In this document: piece by piece, positions 20,862-30,906 of the stretch
Layout of the letters: each line of letters starts with the position of its first letter
Position numbering within the stretch: the first letter of the stretch is position 1
Assembly (NCBI GenBank): GCA_010672785.1
Contig: JAAHFX010000001.1
Span: 331,266-395,265 of the forward strand
Direction of reading: 5' to 3'
Source: Sphaerospermopsis sp. SIO1G1
GTDB taxonomy: Bacteria; Cyanobacteriota; Cyanobacteriia; Cyanobacteriales; Nostocaceae
DNA length: 64,000 nt
Made by a program: the position numbers and the translations under genes
Notes under the pieces: generated by a model
Told to the model about the DNA's origin: nothing
What the model saw: only the letters and a program-made list of their open reading frames with translations
Database searches by the model: none

Positions 20862-21860
20862 ATGACAATTTCCCAGACAGCTGGAAACGTCTGTACAATT
20901 TCTGGACTAAATACAAACAGACAGACAACAGCTAACTCTGCTGATAGTAAAGTAATTTCCTTACCAGGAACTGAATGTGTAATTAAGTCTCAGGCTTATT
21001 TATCCTCATTTACTTCCTATCGGGTAGGAGGTGCCGCTCAATGGTATGCTGCTCCCCGCAATTTAGTAGCTTTGTCAGCTAGTATTGAATACGCTAAAGA
21101 ACATAATTTACCAGTCACAATCCTGGGTGCTGGTTCTAATCTATTAGTTAGTGATCAAGGTATCCCCGGTTTAGTCATTGCGACTCGCCACTTTCGCTCC
21201 AAACATTTTGATTTACAAACAGGACAGTTAACTGTTGCCGCTGGCGAATCTATTCCCAATTTGGCATGGGAAGCCGCAGAACTAGGATGGGAAGGATTAG
21301 AATGGGCTGTGGGTATTCCTGGAACTGTTGGGGGTGCAGTAGTGATGAATGCAGGAGCGCATAGTAGCTGTATCGCAGAGATGTTAGTTAGTGCGGAAAT
21401 ATTGACTCCTAATGGTACTTTAGAAACCATTACCCCCGCAGACTTAGGATACAAATATAGAACTTCTCTATTGCAAGGTGGCGATCGCATTGTGACTCAA
21501 GCTACGTTCCAACTGCGGCCAGGTGCAGATCCCGCTAAGGTAAAAGCAATCACTAAACAACACAAACAACACAGACTGTCCACCCAACCCTATAACTTCC
21601 CCAGTTGTGGTAGTGTATTCCGTAATCCTAAACCTTACGCTGCTGGGTGGTTGATTGAACAAGCTGGATTAAAAGGCTACCAAATTGGTGGAGCGCAAGT
21701 AGCTCAACTTCATGCCAACTTTATTGTTAATCGTGGTGGAGCAAAAGCTAGTGACATCTTCTATTTAATCAACCATATTCAACGGGAAGTACAGGAACGT
21801 TGGGCGATTTGGTTAGAACCAGAGGTAAAAATGATTGGAGAGTTCCAACCCGGTTATTAG
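20862..21860 (+). CDS. murB: UDP-N-acetylenolpyruvoylglucosamine reductase
   Basis: A 332-residue FAD-dependent reductase that forms UDP-MurNAc. FAD-binding motifs are [29 protein letters not shown] and [23 protein letters not shown]; the proton-donor serine is in [11 protein letters not shown] and the end has [10 protein letters not shown]. The N-terminal ~45 residues ([10 protein letters not shown] to CVIKSQ) are an extension not needed for catalysis and poorly conserved. Downstream of murC. Confidence 0.95.
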   Translation: MTISQTAGNVCTISGLNTNRQTTANSADSKVISLPGTECVIKSQAYLSSFTSYRVGGAAQWYAAPRNLVALSASIEYAKEHNLPVTILGAGSNLLVSDQGIPGLVIATRHFRSKHFDLQTGQLTVAAGESIPNLAWEAAELGWEGLEWAVGIPGTVGGAVVMNAGAHSSCIAEMLVSAEILTPNGTLETITPADLGYKYRTSLLQGGDRIVTQATFQLRPGADPAKVKAITKQHKQHRLSTQPYNFPSCGSVFRNPKPYAAGWLIEQAGLKGYQIGGAQVAQLHANFIVNRGGAKASDIFYLINHIQREVQERWAIWLEPEVKMIGEFQPGY

Positions 21861-21868
21861 TTAGTAGA

Positions 21869-21935
21869 CAGTCAACAGTCAACAGTCAACAGTCATAACT
21901 GATAACTGATAACTGATAACTGATAACTGATAACA
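21869..21935 (+). repeat. Heptamer arrays AGTCAAC and TGATAAC
   Basis: Tandem AGTCAAC units pass directly into TGATAAC units just after the murB stop, about 67 bases in all. The two unit types lie back to back, as in several other arrays in this window. Confidence 0.88.
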
Positions 21936-21992
21936 GACGACATTTATAATTGAACTTGATTTGTTATTCAAAGCACAAGTGGAAAAATAATT

Positions 21993-22343
21993 ATGACAGC
22001 AGGAAAAGGACAAGGCTTTGGTTTTGGCTTAGGAAAAATGAAGGAACTAGCATCTGCTTTTCAAAAAGCACAGCAAGTTCAAGAAGGTGCAAAACGTCTC
22101 CAAGAAGAATTAGAACAAATGGAGATTGAAGGAGAGTCTGGTGGTGGACTTGTTCGGGTTGTTGTGAGTGGCAACCAAGAACCTAAAAGAGTGGAAATTT
22201 CCCCAGAAGCTTTAGCACAAGGTCCAGAGTTGCTTTCTGACTTAGTAACTGTAGCGATGAAAGATGCCTACACTAAGTCCACCACTACTATGCGGGAACG
22301 GATGGAAGAATTGACAAGTGGTTTAGAACTACCTGGTTTGTAG
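21993..22343 (+). CDS. YbaB/EbfC family nucleoid-associated protein
   Basis: A 116-residue small DNA-binding protein. The N-terminal helix ([44 protein letters not shown]) and the short beta sheet [19 protein letters not shown] are the YbaB signature. Family members form dimers that bind DNA non-specifically or with weak preference. It follows murB after a repeat array. Confidence 0.93.
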   Translation: MTAGKGQGFGFGLGKMKELASAFQKAQQVQEGAKRLQEELEQMEIEGESGGGLVRVVVSGNQEPKRVEISPEALAQGPELLSDLVTVAMKDAYTKSTTTMRERMEELTSGLELPGL

Positions 22344-22344
22344 T

Positions 22345-22400
22345 TATTGGCCATTGGTCAATTGGCCATTGGTCAATTGGCCATTGGCCATTGGTCATTG
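22345..22400 (+). repeat. TTGGCCATTGGTCA tandem repeat
   Basis: TTGGCCATTGGTCA units and partial copies immediately after the ybaB stop. Seven-base half-units (TTGGCCA, TTGGTCA) link it to the heptamer repeat class. Confidence 0.8.
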
Positions 22401-22408
22401 GTAATATT

Positions 22409-22532
22409 TACAGCGCTTCCGGTGTCATGAGGTGGGTTATTGGCGGGCAAGATGCCCACCCCACGCAAGATGCTTATCCCACAAGAGTTTCATGATTATG
22501 ATTTGTACATCATAGCAACGAAATTTGCTGTA
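22409..22532 (+). mobile_element. MITE-like element, TACAGCA family, copy 2
   Basis: A 124-bp copy of the element at 2097, starting TACAGCGC and ending TTTGCTGTA. The core GGCGGGCAAGATGCCCACCC is identical; this copy carries an extra 17 bases (a second GCAAGATGC block). The flanking TA fits a TA target site. Confidence 0.78.
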
Positions 22533-22586
22533 TTATGACTTTTGACTTCTTCAACTCTTACTTACTGCTAACTGCTGATTAAATAT

Positions 22587-23069
22587 ATGTCTTATAAATT
22601 ATTATTCGTTTGTCTAGGTAATATTTGTCGATCTCCTTCGGCCGAAAATATTATGAATCATCTTATTGATCAAGCTGGTTTAAATGCTCACATTTCTTGT
22701 GATTCTGCTGGTACTTCTAGTTATCATATTGGCAGTCCACCAGACCGACGCATGAGCGCATCTGCATCAGCTAAATTGGGTATTAAACTTCGTGGACAAG
22801 CTCGTCAGTTTCAAAGATCAGATTTTCAGGAATTTGATTTAATTTTGGCAATGGATCAAGAAAATTATGACAATATCCTTGCTGTTGACCGTTCTGGAGA
22901 ATATCATCACAAAGTACGTTTAATGTGTGATTTTTGTTCTGTTCACACTCTCAAGGAAGTTCCTGATCCCTATTATGGTGGGCCAGAAGGATTTAATCAC
23001 GTCATTGACTTACTTATGGATGCCTGTGAAGGTCTATTGGGTTATGTTAAGTCTGAGCTTGATATGTAG
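22587..23069 (+). CDS. Low-molecular-weight protein-tyrosine phosphatase
   Basis: A 160-residue phosphatase. The P-loop C9-X5-R15 (CLGNICRSP) near the N-terminus and the catalytic aspartate in VPDPYYGGPEGF near 130 identify the family. In bacteria such enzymes act on tyrosine kinases of polysaccharide export or on arginine phosphate; the target here is unknown as no kinase is adjacent. Confidence 0.93.
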   Translation: MSYKLLFVCLGNICRSPSAENIMNHLIDQAGLNAHISCDSAGTSSYHIGSPPDRRMSASASAKLGIKLRGQARQFQRSDFQEFDLILAMDQENYDNILAVDRSGEYHHKVRLMCDFCSVHTLKEVPDPYYGGPEGFNHVIDLLMDACEGLLGYVKSELDM

Positions 23070-23093
23070 AGTTTGCAGCAAAAAGTCAGTAGT

Positions 23094-23220
23094 AAGGGAA
23101 CAGGGAACAGGGGAAGAAGCAGGGGAAGAAGCAGGGGTGCAGGGTGCAGGGTGCAGGGGAGAGAGTTTTTTCCCAGTCACCAATCACCAATCACCAGTCA
23201 CCAGTCACTAATCACCAGAC
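23094..23220 (+). repeat. Mixed short tandem repeats
   Basis: Short GGGAACAG, AGAAGCAGGGG, GTGCAGG and TCACCAATCACCAGT units fill the gap between the phosphatase and the convergent response regulator. Confidence 0.75.
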
Positions 23221-23221
23221 T

Positions 23222-23905
23222 CTACTCAACTAAACCGTGCTTGATCGCAAAACGTACTAATTCAGCACGGTTATTTGTTGCTGTTTTTCTTAATAAACTA
23301 CTGACGTATTTTTCCACCGTGCGAGGACTCAGATGTAATTTTTTGCCCATGTCAGCATTCGATAAACCATAGGTTAAGAGTTCTAAGACTTCCTGTTCTC
23401 TGTTTGTTAATGAAGAAAATAACTCAGAGTATTGATATTGATGAACAAGTAATTTAGATTTATCTGATATTTCTGCTGAAACTGATGGATCTAAATTTTC
23501 TTTGTAAAAGGAACGATACTCAGATTGAATAACTTGCGATCGCTCTAGTAAATTACAAATGGCCGCAGCTAATTCTTCTAGTTCAAATGGTTTGGGTAAG
23601 TATAAATCACAACCAGATTGATAACCTAAAATTCTTTCCTGAGTTTGGGTTCTGGCTGTTAATAAAATCACAGGTAATAACCTAAAATGCGGTTGTTGCC
23701 GTACTTGCCGCACAAGTTCATAGCCATTTAATCGTGGCATTACTATATCTGTAACAATTAAATCTGGATAGTTTGCTTTGACCATTACTAAAGCGTCTTG
23801 ACCATTGTCAGCCATAATGACTGAATAACCGGACAGTTCAAGATAATCACTAATGGATAAACGAGTTCCCAAATCATCATCTACTACAAGGATTTTAAAG
23901 GGCAT
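23222..23905 (-). CDS. NarL/LuxR-type response regulator
   Basis: A 227-residue two-component regulator. The receiver domain (about 3-120) has the acidic pocket VVDDD (8-11), the phosphoacceptor D53 (VTDIVMP), T83 and K105 (LPKPF). The C-terminal LuxR-type helix-turn-helix (about 162-225) contains LTNREQEVLELLTYGLSNAD and LSPRTVEKYVSSLLRK. Such proteins bind DNA after phosphorylation by a sensor kinase; none is adjacent. It resembles the cyanobacterial/plastid Ycf29 group, but I am not sure of that assignment. Confidence 0.92.
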   Translation of the reverse strand: MPFKILVVDDDLGTRLSISDYLELSGYSVIMADNGQDALVMVKANYPDLIVTDIVMPRLNGYELVRQVRQQPHFRLLPVILLTARTQTQERILGYQSGCDLYLPKPFELEELAAAICNLLERSQVIQSEYRSFYKENLDPSVSAEISDKSKLLVHQYQYSELFSSLTNREQEVLELLTYGLSNADMGKKLHLSPRTVEKYVSSLLRKTATNNRAELVRFAIKHGLVE

Positions 23906-24404
23906 TGACCGTACACCCCTAGTGTTACTTTACTCTGCATTTTGTAGTTATGAACTGTACTAATTAGAGCTTGTTGAATAAACTGAAAACCTGATAATTC
24001 CAGATTATCATGGGGAGAGCAGGTAAATCAGGTGCAAGGAAAAAAAGCTAAGTATGTTCAATAACTATACATTAATTATACATTTTTGATATTTTTGATG
24101 ATTTTCTAGTGATTTGAAAATACAGAAAAGTGATCAAAAATATTCTCAGCCTTTGTGGAAAGACTTTTTTGCAAACCTAATTAGAGTTCTTCTGTTTAAT
24201 ACTATGACAACATTACTCACCTATGATTGCTTTAAGGATAATTTATAAAGAAAATGTTAAATTTTAACAAAAAGTTATAATAATTATTATTTATCAATAA
24301 TAAGGATAGCCAATTATTGCTATAATTAGGGATTAGCATAAAAAACAATAGTCAATTAAATTAAGTAAAAGTTAAACCTAAATTAACATTCAAACATATA
24401 TTCA
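23906..24404. other. Gene-free stretch upstream of smpB
   Basis: About 500 AT-rich bases hold the divergent promoters of the response regulator and smpB. I see no gene, tmRNA or repeat array. Confidence 0.45.
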
Positions 24405-24878
24405 ATGAGTGATAAAAATAACAGTGACGGATATAAAGTAATTACAGATAATCGTCAAGCCCGCTATTTATACCAAATTTTAGAAACATATGAAGCGGGG
24501 ATACAGTTAGCAGGAACAGAAGTTAAATCAATTCGCGCAGGTAAAGTCAATCTTCAAGATGGCTATGCTTTACTTCGTAATGGAGAGGCCTGGTTAATAA
24601 ACGCTCATATTTCACCTTACACATCCAGTGGGCAATATTTTAATCATGAACCCCGTCGTACTCGTAAACTACTGTTACACCGTCAAGAACTGCGAAAACT
24701 GATAGGCAAGGTAGAACAGCAGGGTTTAACATTAATTCCGCTCAAGATGTATTTAAAACGAGGTTGGGTGAAAGTCAGTATTGGCTTGTGTAAAGGTAAG
24801 AAAATTCATGACAAGCGAGAAGACTTAAAACGTCGTCAGGATCAAAGAGATATCCAAAGAGCCTTAAAAAGATACTAG
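24405..24878 (+). CDS. smpB: SsrA-binding protein SmpB
   Basis: A 157-residue partner of tmRNA in rescue of stalled ribosomes. The N-terminal NRQARYLYQILETYEAGIQL, TEVKSIRAGKVNLQDGYA and YTSSGQYFNHEPRRTRKLLLH are standard SmpB blocks, and the basic C-terminal tail KKIHDKREDLKRRQDQRDIQRALKRY is the helix that enters the mRNA channel. The tmRNA gene is not seen in this window. Confidence 0.96.
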   Translation: MSDKNNSDGYKVITDNRQARYLYQILETYEAGIQLAGTEVKSIRAGKVNLQDGYALLRNGEAWLINAHISPYTSSGQYFNHEPRRTRKLLLHRQELRKLIGKVEQQGLTLIPLKMYLKRGWVKVSIGLCKGKKIHDKREDLKRRQDQRDIQRALKRY

Positions 24879-24879
24879 C

Positions 24880-24970
24880 AGGCCTTACACATTGTAACGA
24901 AATATTGGGGTTTGAGATTGCTTCCTTGCGTCGCAGTGACAGCATTTGAAATAGGTTTTGCGTAAGTCCT
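24880..24970. mobile_element. MITE, TTACGCA-ended family, core type 3
   Basis: An element of 91 bases just after smpB. The right end is TGCGTAAGTCCT; the left end has decayed to AGGCCTTACACA. The core GGGTTTGAGATTGCTTCCTTGC matches those at 7529 and 55291 and is unrelated to the cores at 13618 and 15850. Confidence 0.78.
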
Positions 24971-25120
24971 GACTAATTTATCAGTCAAGTAGTGAAATCT
25001 CGGTAAAAAACTGTACTGATCAACAGCCCTGTTTTCTAGATTAATTAACTAGACTAAAATAGGAACACAGATAAAACTCGAAGCTACTGAAGTAAAAAAC
25101 CTCAGTTGAATAGAAGTAAA

Positions 25121-25444
25121 ATGGGATTTTTTGATTCTGAGATAGTGCAACAAGAAGCCAAGCAGTTGTTTGAAGACTATCAATCTTTAATACAGCTTGG
25201 CAACAGCTACGGCAAATTTGACCGCGAGGGCAAAAAGCTGTTTATTGGGCAGATGGAAGCGATGATGGAGCGATACCGCGTTTTTATGAAACGTTTCGAG
25301 CTATCAGAAGATTTCATGGCTCAAATGACTGTACAACAGCTAAAAACTCAACTAGGGCAGTTTGGGGTTACACCCCAACAAATGTTTGATCAAATGAACA
25401 CGACCTTAGAGAGAATGAAAGCTGAGTTGGAAAAACAGGTATGA
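25121..25444 (+). CDS. DUF1825 family protein
   Basis: A 107-residue cyanobacterial protein of the DUF1825 family, function unknown. From ATG 25121 it begins MGFFDSEIVQQEAKQLFEDY, the family N-terminus. The whole sequence is predicted helical and charged, with QMEAMMERYRVFMKRFELSEDF as the conserved centre. A TTG at 25106 in the same frame would add five residues and is not preferred. Confidence 0.9.
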   Translation: MGFFDSEIVQQEAKQLFEDYQSLIQLGNSYGKFDREGKKLFIGQMEAMMERYRVFMKRFELSEDFMAQMTVQQLKTQLGQFGVTPQQMFDQMNTTLERMKAELEKQV

Positions 25445-25517
25445 TTGGGGTATTAGGCATTGGGCATTGGTAAAAATATTTTCCTCTCCCGCCTCCCCAT
25501 CACCCTATCAACCAATC

Positions 25518-27440
25518 TTACTTTGCTTTGGGACGTGTAAATTTAGAGGAAGATCTAAACCTTTCCACAGGTACACCTTTTAAAGCTCTTAACATGAAAT
25601 CACGCCAAATTGGAGCAACCATACCACCACCAGTTGCACCTCTGGAGAGTTGTCGGTTATCATCTCTACCTACCCAAACAGCTGTGGTAAGTTGAGGAAC
25701 TGTACCCACAAACCAGATATCTTTCTCTGATGAAGTTGTACCGGTTTTGCCAGCAGCTGGTCTGCCTATTGATGCTCTCTTACCAGTACCACCGTTGACT
25801 ACCGATCTTAACACATCTATAGTTGCTGCTGATGCCCAGGGGTCAAGAACTCGCTGGGGTTTTGGTGTGTTATCTAGCAACACATTTCCACTACTATCTG
25901 TGACACGAACAATGACTGTTGATGGTGATTGCCAACCATAATTAGCAAAGGTAGCATAAGCGCTGGCCATTTCCAAAGGAGTGACACCAATAGCTCCCAA
26001 AGGTAAAGATGTAACAGGTTCCATCGGACTTTTGATGCCTAAAGTCCGGCAGGTTTCAATTACTGTACTCATACCCACAGCTTTACCTAGCTTAATTACA
26101 GGAATGTTACGAGATTGAGCTAGGGCAGTACGAATTGACATTGCACCAGCAAAACCACCATCATAATTTCTGGGATAGTACCAGTTCCTTCCATCTCGAT
26201 ATCTAACTGGAGTATCCATTACGATACTATTGGGTGTATATTTGCCAGTGGCAAAAGCTGTATAATAAACAAAAGGTTTAAAAGAAGAACCTGGTTGTCT
26301 TTGGGCTTGAGTCGCACGGTTGAACTCGCTAGTTCTAGAATTTACACCACCTACTAAAGCCTTAACAAAATGTGTACGAGGATCAACCGCTACTAAAGCT
26401 ATTTGATTTTTGTATAATCCTCTTCTCAGTAGCCTTCTATGCCATTTTTGGACCGTTGCTTCGGCCATTTTTTGAAACTTGGTATCCACAGTAGTTTGTA
26501 CCCGCATTCCTCCTTTGAGAAGTACATCACGCCCAAACCTTCTAGCTAATTCTTGGGACACACTGTTTGTGATGTAAGGTAAGGCACTACCTTGGAAGGA
26601 TCTAATTCTACCTAGTTTAATTTCTTGATTTATAGCTTCATCATAATCTTTTTGGGTAATCCAATTGAGGATTAACATCCTGTCCAGAACTTCTTTTTGT
26701 TTTTGTTTTGCCCTCTCCATACTCGCAAAGGGGCTAAAATCTTCTGGGGCTTGAATTAAACCAGCCATCATTGCCGATTCACCCAAGGTTAGAAATTCCG
26801 CTGACTTACTAAAATAACTACGGGCTGCTGTTTGTACTCCATAGTTATTATGTCCCCAATAAACTTGATTGAGGTACAGTTCTAAAATTTCGTTTTTGGT
26901 GAGAATTTGTTCCAGACGAATAGCTAGTACAGCTTCTGCCAACTTCCTGGTAAAAGTACGTCTTTGAGACAGAAAGATGTTTTTTACCAATTGCATAGTG
27001 ATGGTAGAACCACCTTCTCTGACACTTCCTGCGGCCAGGTTAACAACTATCGCTCTACCCACACCTGTAGGGTTAATGCCGTGGTGATCATAAAAATGAC
27101 TGTCTTCACTAGCTAATACTGCTCGTTTGAGGTTGGGAGAAATTCGATCAAGAGGTACTACTTCTCGATTGGCTTCTCCGTGAAGACTGGTTAAAAGTCT
27201 ACCCTTAATATCGTATATATACGATGTTTCTGAAGGAATGAAGTTACGTAACTGTCTCACATCTGGCAAGTTACGAAAACTGACGGCTAAACCAACCAAA
27301 CCCCCGGCAACAATGGAGCTTGACAGTAATGTGATAGATAATAGTGTAGCTCCAGTGACCTGGCCTACCCCCTTAAAAAATTCAAATCCAGGGGAAACTT
27401 TTTCTTTGGGATGTTTGTTGTCAAAAGTGCTTGAAGACAC
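25518..27440 (-). CDS. Class A penicillin-binding protein (PBP1A family)
   Basis: A 640-residue bifunctional peptidoglycan synthase. A cytoplasmic tail and one membrane helix (about 31-54) are followed by the GT51 glycosyltransferase domain with E112 in ASEDSHFYDHHG and the GGSTITMQLVKN motif. The transpeptidase domain has the active-site motif SSFK in QPGSSFKP (about 383), SRN in AQSRNIPV and KTGTT (about 565). The extracytoplasmic enzyme builds and cross-links glycan strands. It is divergent from tyrS with about 170 bases between. Confidence 0.95.
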   Translation of the reverse strand: MSSSTFDNKHPKEKVSPGFEFFKGVGQVTGATLLSITLLSSSIVAGGLVGLAVSFRNLPDVRQLRNFIPSETSYIYDIKGRLLTSLHGEANREVVPLDRISPNLKRAVLASEDSHFYDHHGINPTGVGRAIVVNLAAGSVREGGSTITMQLVKNIFLSQRRTFTRKLAEAVLAIRLEQILTKNEILELYLNQVYWGHNNYGVQTAARSYFSKSAEFLTLGESAMMAGLIQAPEDFSPFASMERAKQKQKEVLDRMLILNWITQKDYDEAINQEIKLGRIRSFQGSALPYITNSVSQELARRFGRDVLLKGGMRVQTTVDTKFQKMAEATVQKWHRRLLRRGLYKNQIALVAVDPRTHFVKALVGGVNSRTSEFNRATQAQRQPGSSFKPFVYYTAFATGKYTPNSIVMDTPVRYRDGRNWYYPRNYDGGFAGAMSIRTALAQSRNIPVIKLGKAVGMSTVIETCRTLGIKSPMEPVTSLPLGAIGVTPLEMASAYATFANYGWQSPSTVIVRVTDSSGNVLLDNTPKPQRVLDPWASAATIDVLRSVVNGGTGKRASIGRPAAGKTGTTSSEKDIWFVGTVPQLTTAVWVGRDDNRQLSRGATGGGMVAPIWRDFMLRALKGVPVERFRSSSKFTRPKAK

Positions 27441-27612
27441 GGTGGTTTTACTTCCTCACTAATAAATATAAATCTAATTGATGGAATGAAAAAAATCGCT
27501 TAATTTTTGCAATTATAGTAGTCTAGCAAGGTAAAAGACGGATAATTTGCCTAAATACGTTAACAGGTTACTTTTTCCAGTACAAAATGTAGTTCAAAAC
27601 GAATCCTCTAGT

Positions 27613-28809
27613 ATGGCTGAAAACTTCTCTTGGTTGCATCGTGGTGTGGCAGAAATTTTTCCTCAACCCGATGGTGATGATAGTGAAACTGAAAGTTTAG
27701 AAAAGCGCTTGCTCAATGCTAACCTTCCTTTAAGGGTAAAATTGGGTATTGATCCAACAGGTGCAGATATCCATTTAGGTCATAGTATACCTGTAAGAAA
27801 ACTACGGGCTTTTCAAGATGCTGGTCATACGGCGGTTTTAATTATTGGTGATTTTACCGCAAGGATTGGTGATCCGACTGGTAAGTCTGATGTGCGTCGT
27901 CAATTGTCGGAGGCAGATGTGGCCCAAAATGCCCAAACTTATTTGGATCAGGTACGTCCTATTTTAGATTTTGACACACCTGGCAAGTTGGAGGTGCACT
28001 ACAACTCGGAATGGCTTTCCCAGTTAGATTTGGGGAAAATTTTGGAGTTACTATCTACTATGACGGTAGGACAAATGTTAGCTAAGGAAGGATTTGCAGA
28101 ACGTTACAAAAAAGAGAATCCGATTTTCCTGCATGAGTTCCTGTATCCTCTGATGCAAGGTTTTGACTCTGTAGCTGTGAAGGCTGATGTGGAGTTGGGA
28201 GGAACTGATCAAAAATTTAACATTGCTGTGGGTAGGGATTTACAGCGTCATTTTGGCTTAAAACCTCAGTTTGGCTTATTACTGCCAATTTTGATTGGGA
28301 CTGATGGTGTACAAAAAATGTCTAAGTCTTTGGGTAATTATGTGGGGCTGGCGGAACATCCTGCTCAAAAGTATCAGAAGCTACAAGCTGTACCTGATGA
28401 TTTACTAGCTCAGTATTTTGAGTTGTTGACTAATTTACCTTTGGACAGTTTGCCAGAAAACCCACGCGATCGCCAGCAGTTTTTAGCCTGGGAAGTTGTC
28501 AGACAGTATCATGGTGAGCCAGATGCTAATGAGGCTAGAGAGGCTGCAAAAAGTGGTGGTAAGGAAGGGGCTTTACCAGAGTTTTCTTTGGCTACTATAC
28601 CTCAATTTCCAGCCAAACTAGCTTATATTCTGGGAGCTTCTGGTTTATGTAAAAGTAATGCAGAAGGTAAGCGGAAAATTAAAGAGGGTGGTGTACGTCT
28701 GGATGGGGAAAAAATAACTGATGTAGAAACTTCTTTTGATTCACCTAATGATTTAAACGGTAAGGTTTTACAAGTGGGTAAGAAGAATTTTTTACGGTTA
28801 GTAGAGTGA
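27613..28809 (+). CDS. tyrS: Tyrosyl-tRNA synthetase
   Basis: A 398-residue class I aminoacyl-tRNA synthetase. The HIGH-like motif is IHLGHS after GIDPTGAD, the KMSKS motif is [10 protein letters not shown], and the C-terminal S4 RNA-binding domain contains [22 protein letters not shown]. The ATG at 27613 gives [18 protein letters not shown], the usual start; the frame is open 22 codons further to a TTG at 27547. Confidence 0.96.
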   Translation: MAENFSWLHRGVAEIFPQPDGDDSETESLEKRLLNANLPLRVKLGIDPTGADIHLGHSIPVRKLRAFQDAGHTAVLIIGDFTARIGDPTGKSDVRRQLSEADVAQNAQTYLDQVRPILDFDTPGKLEVHYNSEWLSQLDLGKILELLSTMTVGQMLAKEGFAERYKKENPIFLHEFLYPLMQGFDSVAVKADVELGGTDQKFNIAVGRDLQRHFGLKPQFGLLLPILIGTDGVQKMSKSLGNYVGLAEHPAQKYQKLQAVPDDLLAQYFELLTNLPLDSLPENPRDRQQFLAWEVVRQYHGEPDANEAREAAKSGGKEGALPEFSLATIPQFPAKLAYILGASGLCKSNAEGKRKIKEGGVRLDGEKITDVETSFDSPNDLNGKVLQVGKKNFLRLVE

Positions 28810-28920
28810 TGGGGTGATGGGGTGATGGGGTGTTGGGGTGTTGGGGTGTTGGGGAGAAAAAGTTTCTACCAATTACGAATTACGAATTAAAAATTACGAA
28901 TTACGAACTACGAATTACCA
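28807..28920 (+). repeat. Octamer GATGGGGT/GTTGGGGT and heptamer AATTACG arrays
   Basis: Three GATGGGGT and three GTTGGGGT octamers begin at the tyrS stop codon, followed after a short spacer by AATTACG heptamers (28869-28920) reaching to within a few bases of the pyrF start. Confidence 0.85.
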
Positions 28921-28923
28921 ACC

Positions 28924-29637
28924 ATGACTGATAAAATTATTGTTCCTTTAGATGTGCCGAGTTTGGAAAGTGCGATCGCTCTGGTGGATAAGTTACCCCA
29001 GGTGTCTTTCTGGAAGGTTGGTTTAGAATTGTTTACTATTACAGGGCCGGCTATTCTGGAACTGCTAAAATCTCGCCAAAAACGGATTTTCCTGGATTTG
29101 AAGTTTCACGATATCCCCAATACTGTGGCTGGTGCTTGTCGTGCTGCTGCTGGTTATGGGGTTGATTTGTTGACAATTCACGCAACTTGTGGTAGAGATT
29201 GTTTGCAGGCGGCCGCGGAAGCTGTGCAGATAGGAGCAGAAAAATCAGGAACTAAACCGCCTCATTTGATAGCTATTACTTTGTTAACTAGTATTTCTAG
29301 CAGAGATTTAGCGTTTGATTTGAAGATTCCTCTGGAATTACCGGAATTTGCTTTACAAATGGCTCTTTTAGCTCAAAATTCTGGGTTGAGTGGGGCAGTT
29401 TGTTCTCCCCAAGAGGTTGCACAGTTGCGGGATAGTTGTGGTCAAGATTTTTTGTTGGTTTGTCCGGGGGTACGTCCTAGTTGGGCTGAAAAAGGTGATC
29501 AAAAGCGATCGCTCTCTCCTGCTCAAGCTATTCAAGCCGGTGCTGATTATTTAGTCATTGGAAGACCGATTACTGCTGCTGCTGATCCTGTTTTAGCTTG
29601 GGAAAGGGTTTGTGAGGAGGTAAATTTAGTTAAGTAA
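28924..29637 (+). CDS. pyrF: Orotidine 5'-phosphate decarboxylase
   Basis: A 237-residue enzyme that converts OMP to UMP. Motifs: IIVPLDVPS at the N-terminus, the catalytic [11 protein letters not shown] (about 58-68), ITLLTSIS and the phosphate-binding [10 protein letters not shown] at the end. The repeat array directly upstream replaces any normal leader; the start ATG is four bases after it. tyrS lies upstream on the same strand. Confidence 0.96.
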   Translation: MTDKIIVPLDVPSLESAIALVDKLPQVSFWKVGLELFTITGPAILELLKSRQKRIFLDLKFHDIPNTVAGACRAAAGYGVDLLTIHATCGRDCLQAAAEAVQIGAEKSGTKPPHLIAITLLTSISSRDLAFDLKIPLELPEFALQMALLAQNSGLSGAVCSPQEVAQLRDSCGQDFLLVCPGVRPSWAEKGDQKRSLSPAQAIQAGADYLVIGRPITAAADPVLAWERVCEEVNLVK

Positions 29638-29789
29638 ACTACTTTTTTAAGTCTCACGCAAAGGCGCAAAGGCGCAAAGTCAGTGATTGAAAAGCAGTTT
29701 TTAATTTTCTATCTACCCCTGCCTATTTGGGGTATGTTTACCATAGAAATTATGGCATAATATTGTTGATACATTGTAAATTTATTAAT

Positions 29790-30245
29790 ATGAAATTGAG
29801 ATTTTTGTGTATTTTTCTGAGTACATTAATTCTGTCTTTTCAAATATTTATATCACCTGCAATATCCCAAACATTGACACAGTGTCAAAAACATCAAGAA
29901 GTGTTTGCATTTAATATTCCTAATTATCCTATTCAACATATAGGAGGAGCAATTTTGAATATTAAAGTTACTTATCGGATGACACCGGAAGCTATATTAG
30001 AAAATAATTATCCTGACATTTTATCAATTCAAAAAGATATTGATCAGTTTTTTATCGGTTATGCAAATGAGTCTGATTATTGGGAAATCATGAATAAAAA
30101 ACTAGTTAAAATGTTACTAGATAAATATCCACAAATGTCATCTTTAAGAGTTAAAATAGATGTTATGCCGACAGTGGAAGAACCGTTATACCGTTCTAGT
30201 ATTGTTAGTAGCACTCGACCTGAAAGTTGTGATCTCAGATTGTAA
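29790..30245 (+). CDS. Exported hypothetical protein
   Basis: A 151-residue protein I do not recognise. The N-terminus MKLRFLCIFLSTLILSFQIFISPAISQ is a good signal peptide with a cleavage site after AISQ. The mature part has two cysteines and is otherwise soluble-looking. From the upstream TTG 29727 the signal peptide would be internal, so ATG 29790 is used. The next gene, 46 bases on, also encodes a small exported protein ending in RDCEAGSLRI, and both end near an ESCDLRL/DCEAGSLRI type tail, which hints that they form a pair. Confidence 0.65.
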   Translation: MKLRFLCIFLSTLILSFQIFISPAISQTLTQCQKHQEVFAFNIPNYPIQHIGGAILNIKVTYRMTPEAILENNYPDILSIQKDIDQFFIGYANESDYWEIMNKKLVKMLLDKYPQMSSLRVKIDVMPTVEEPLYRSSIVSSTRPESCDLRL

Positions 30246-30291
30246 GTAAGGTTTGCTGGATAAAGATGAAGTATTACATATACAAGATTTT

Positions 30292-30906
30292 ATGAATATC
30301 AAAGTTAGTAAGAGAAAAAATAGTGGTTTATGGGTAGGGAAATTACTAATTTTCTGTCCTTACTGGCTTTTGTTTTCTGTTGTGTTTTTATCTCCTGCTT
30401 TCTCTCAAAATACTTCTACTCAACCTGTTAAATCCAAAGTTAGTAATTCTTGTTCTTCACAAAGATTAGAAACTTTAACAACTCAATTAATGCTGGATTT
30501 ACCTAGTTATGCTAATCGTGTTACTCAACGTTCTCGTCGTATGAGTCGTGATGTTGATATTTATTCTTATATTGTGGCAGCGGGTAAGCCAGAGTTAAAT
30601 AAATTGCCTTTAAATGCTGGTATTAATGTTGATAATCAGTATGAATCTTCAGGAGTTGAGCAAGTTTTATTTACAACTTTAGAACGTCAATATACTAATA
30701 ACAAAAAAATTGAATTACAGCAGTTTCACTGGTTATTTCTCACCAAAACTAAGATGGGTTGGCAAGTAGTGATGATGTTTACTCGTTCTGGTGAATACCC
30801 TGTAAAATCACTGTTGTCTCCTCCTAGAAATAGTAGTAATGGAGCGATCGCTCAAGCTGTAAAGCTGTGGTTAAGGGATTGTGAGGCGGGAAGTTTGAGA
30901 ATATGA
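30292..30906 (+). CDS. Exported hypothetical protein
   Basis: A 204-residue unknown. The N-terminus carries a basic stretch and a hydrophobic segment KLLIFCPYWLLFSVVFLSPAFSQ, a probable signal peptide. The mature protein contains SCSSQRLETLTTQLMLDLPSYANRVTQRSRRM and a C-terminal VKLWLRDCEAGSLRI; I cannot assign a family. ATG 30292 is chosen over TTG 30253. The 3' end overlaps the opposing truncated vapC gene by about 83 bases. Confidence 0.65.
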   Translation: MNIKVSKRKNSGLWVGKLLIFCPYWLLFSVVFLSPAFSQNTSTQPVKSKVSNSCSSQRLETLTTQLMLDLPSYANRVTQRSRRMSRDVDIYSYIVAAGKPELNKLPLNAGINVDNQYESSGVEQVLFTTLERQYTNNKKIELQQFHWLFLTKTKMGWQVVMMFTRSGEYPVKSLLSPPRNSSNGAIAQAVKLWLRDCEAGSLRI

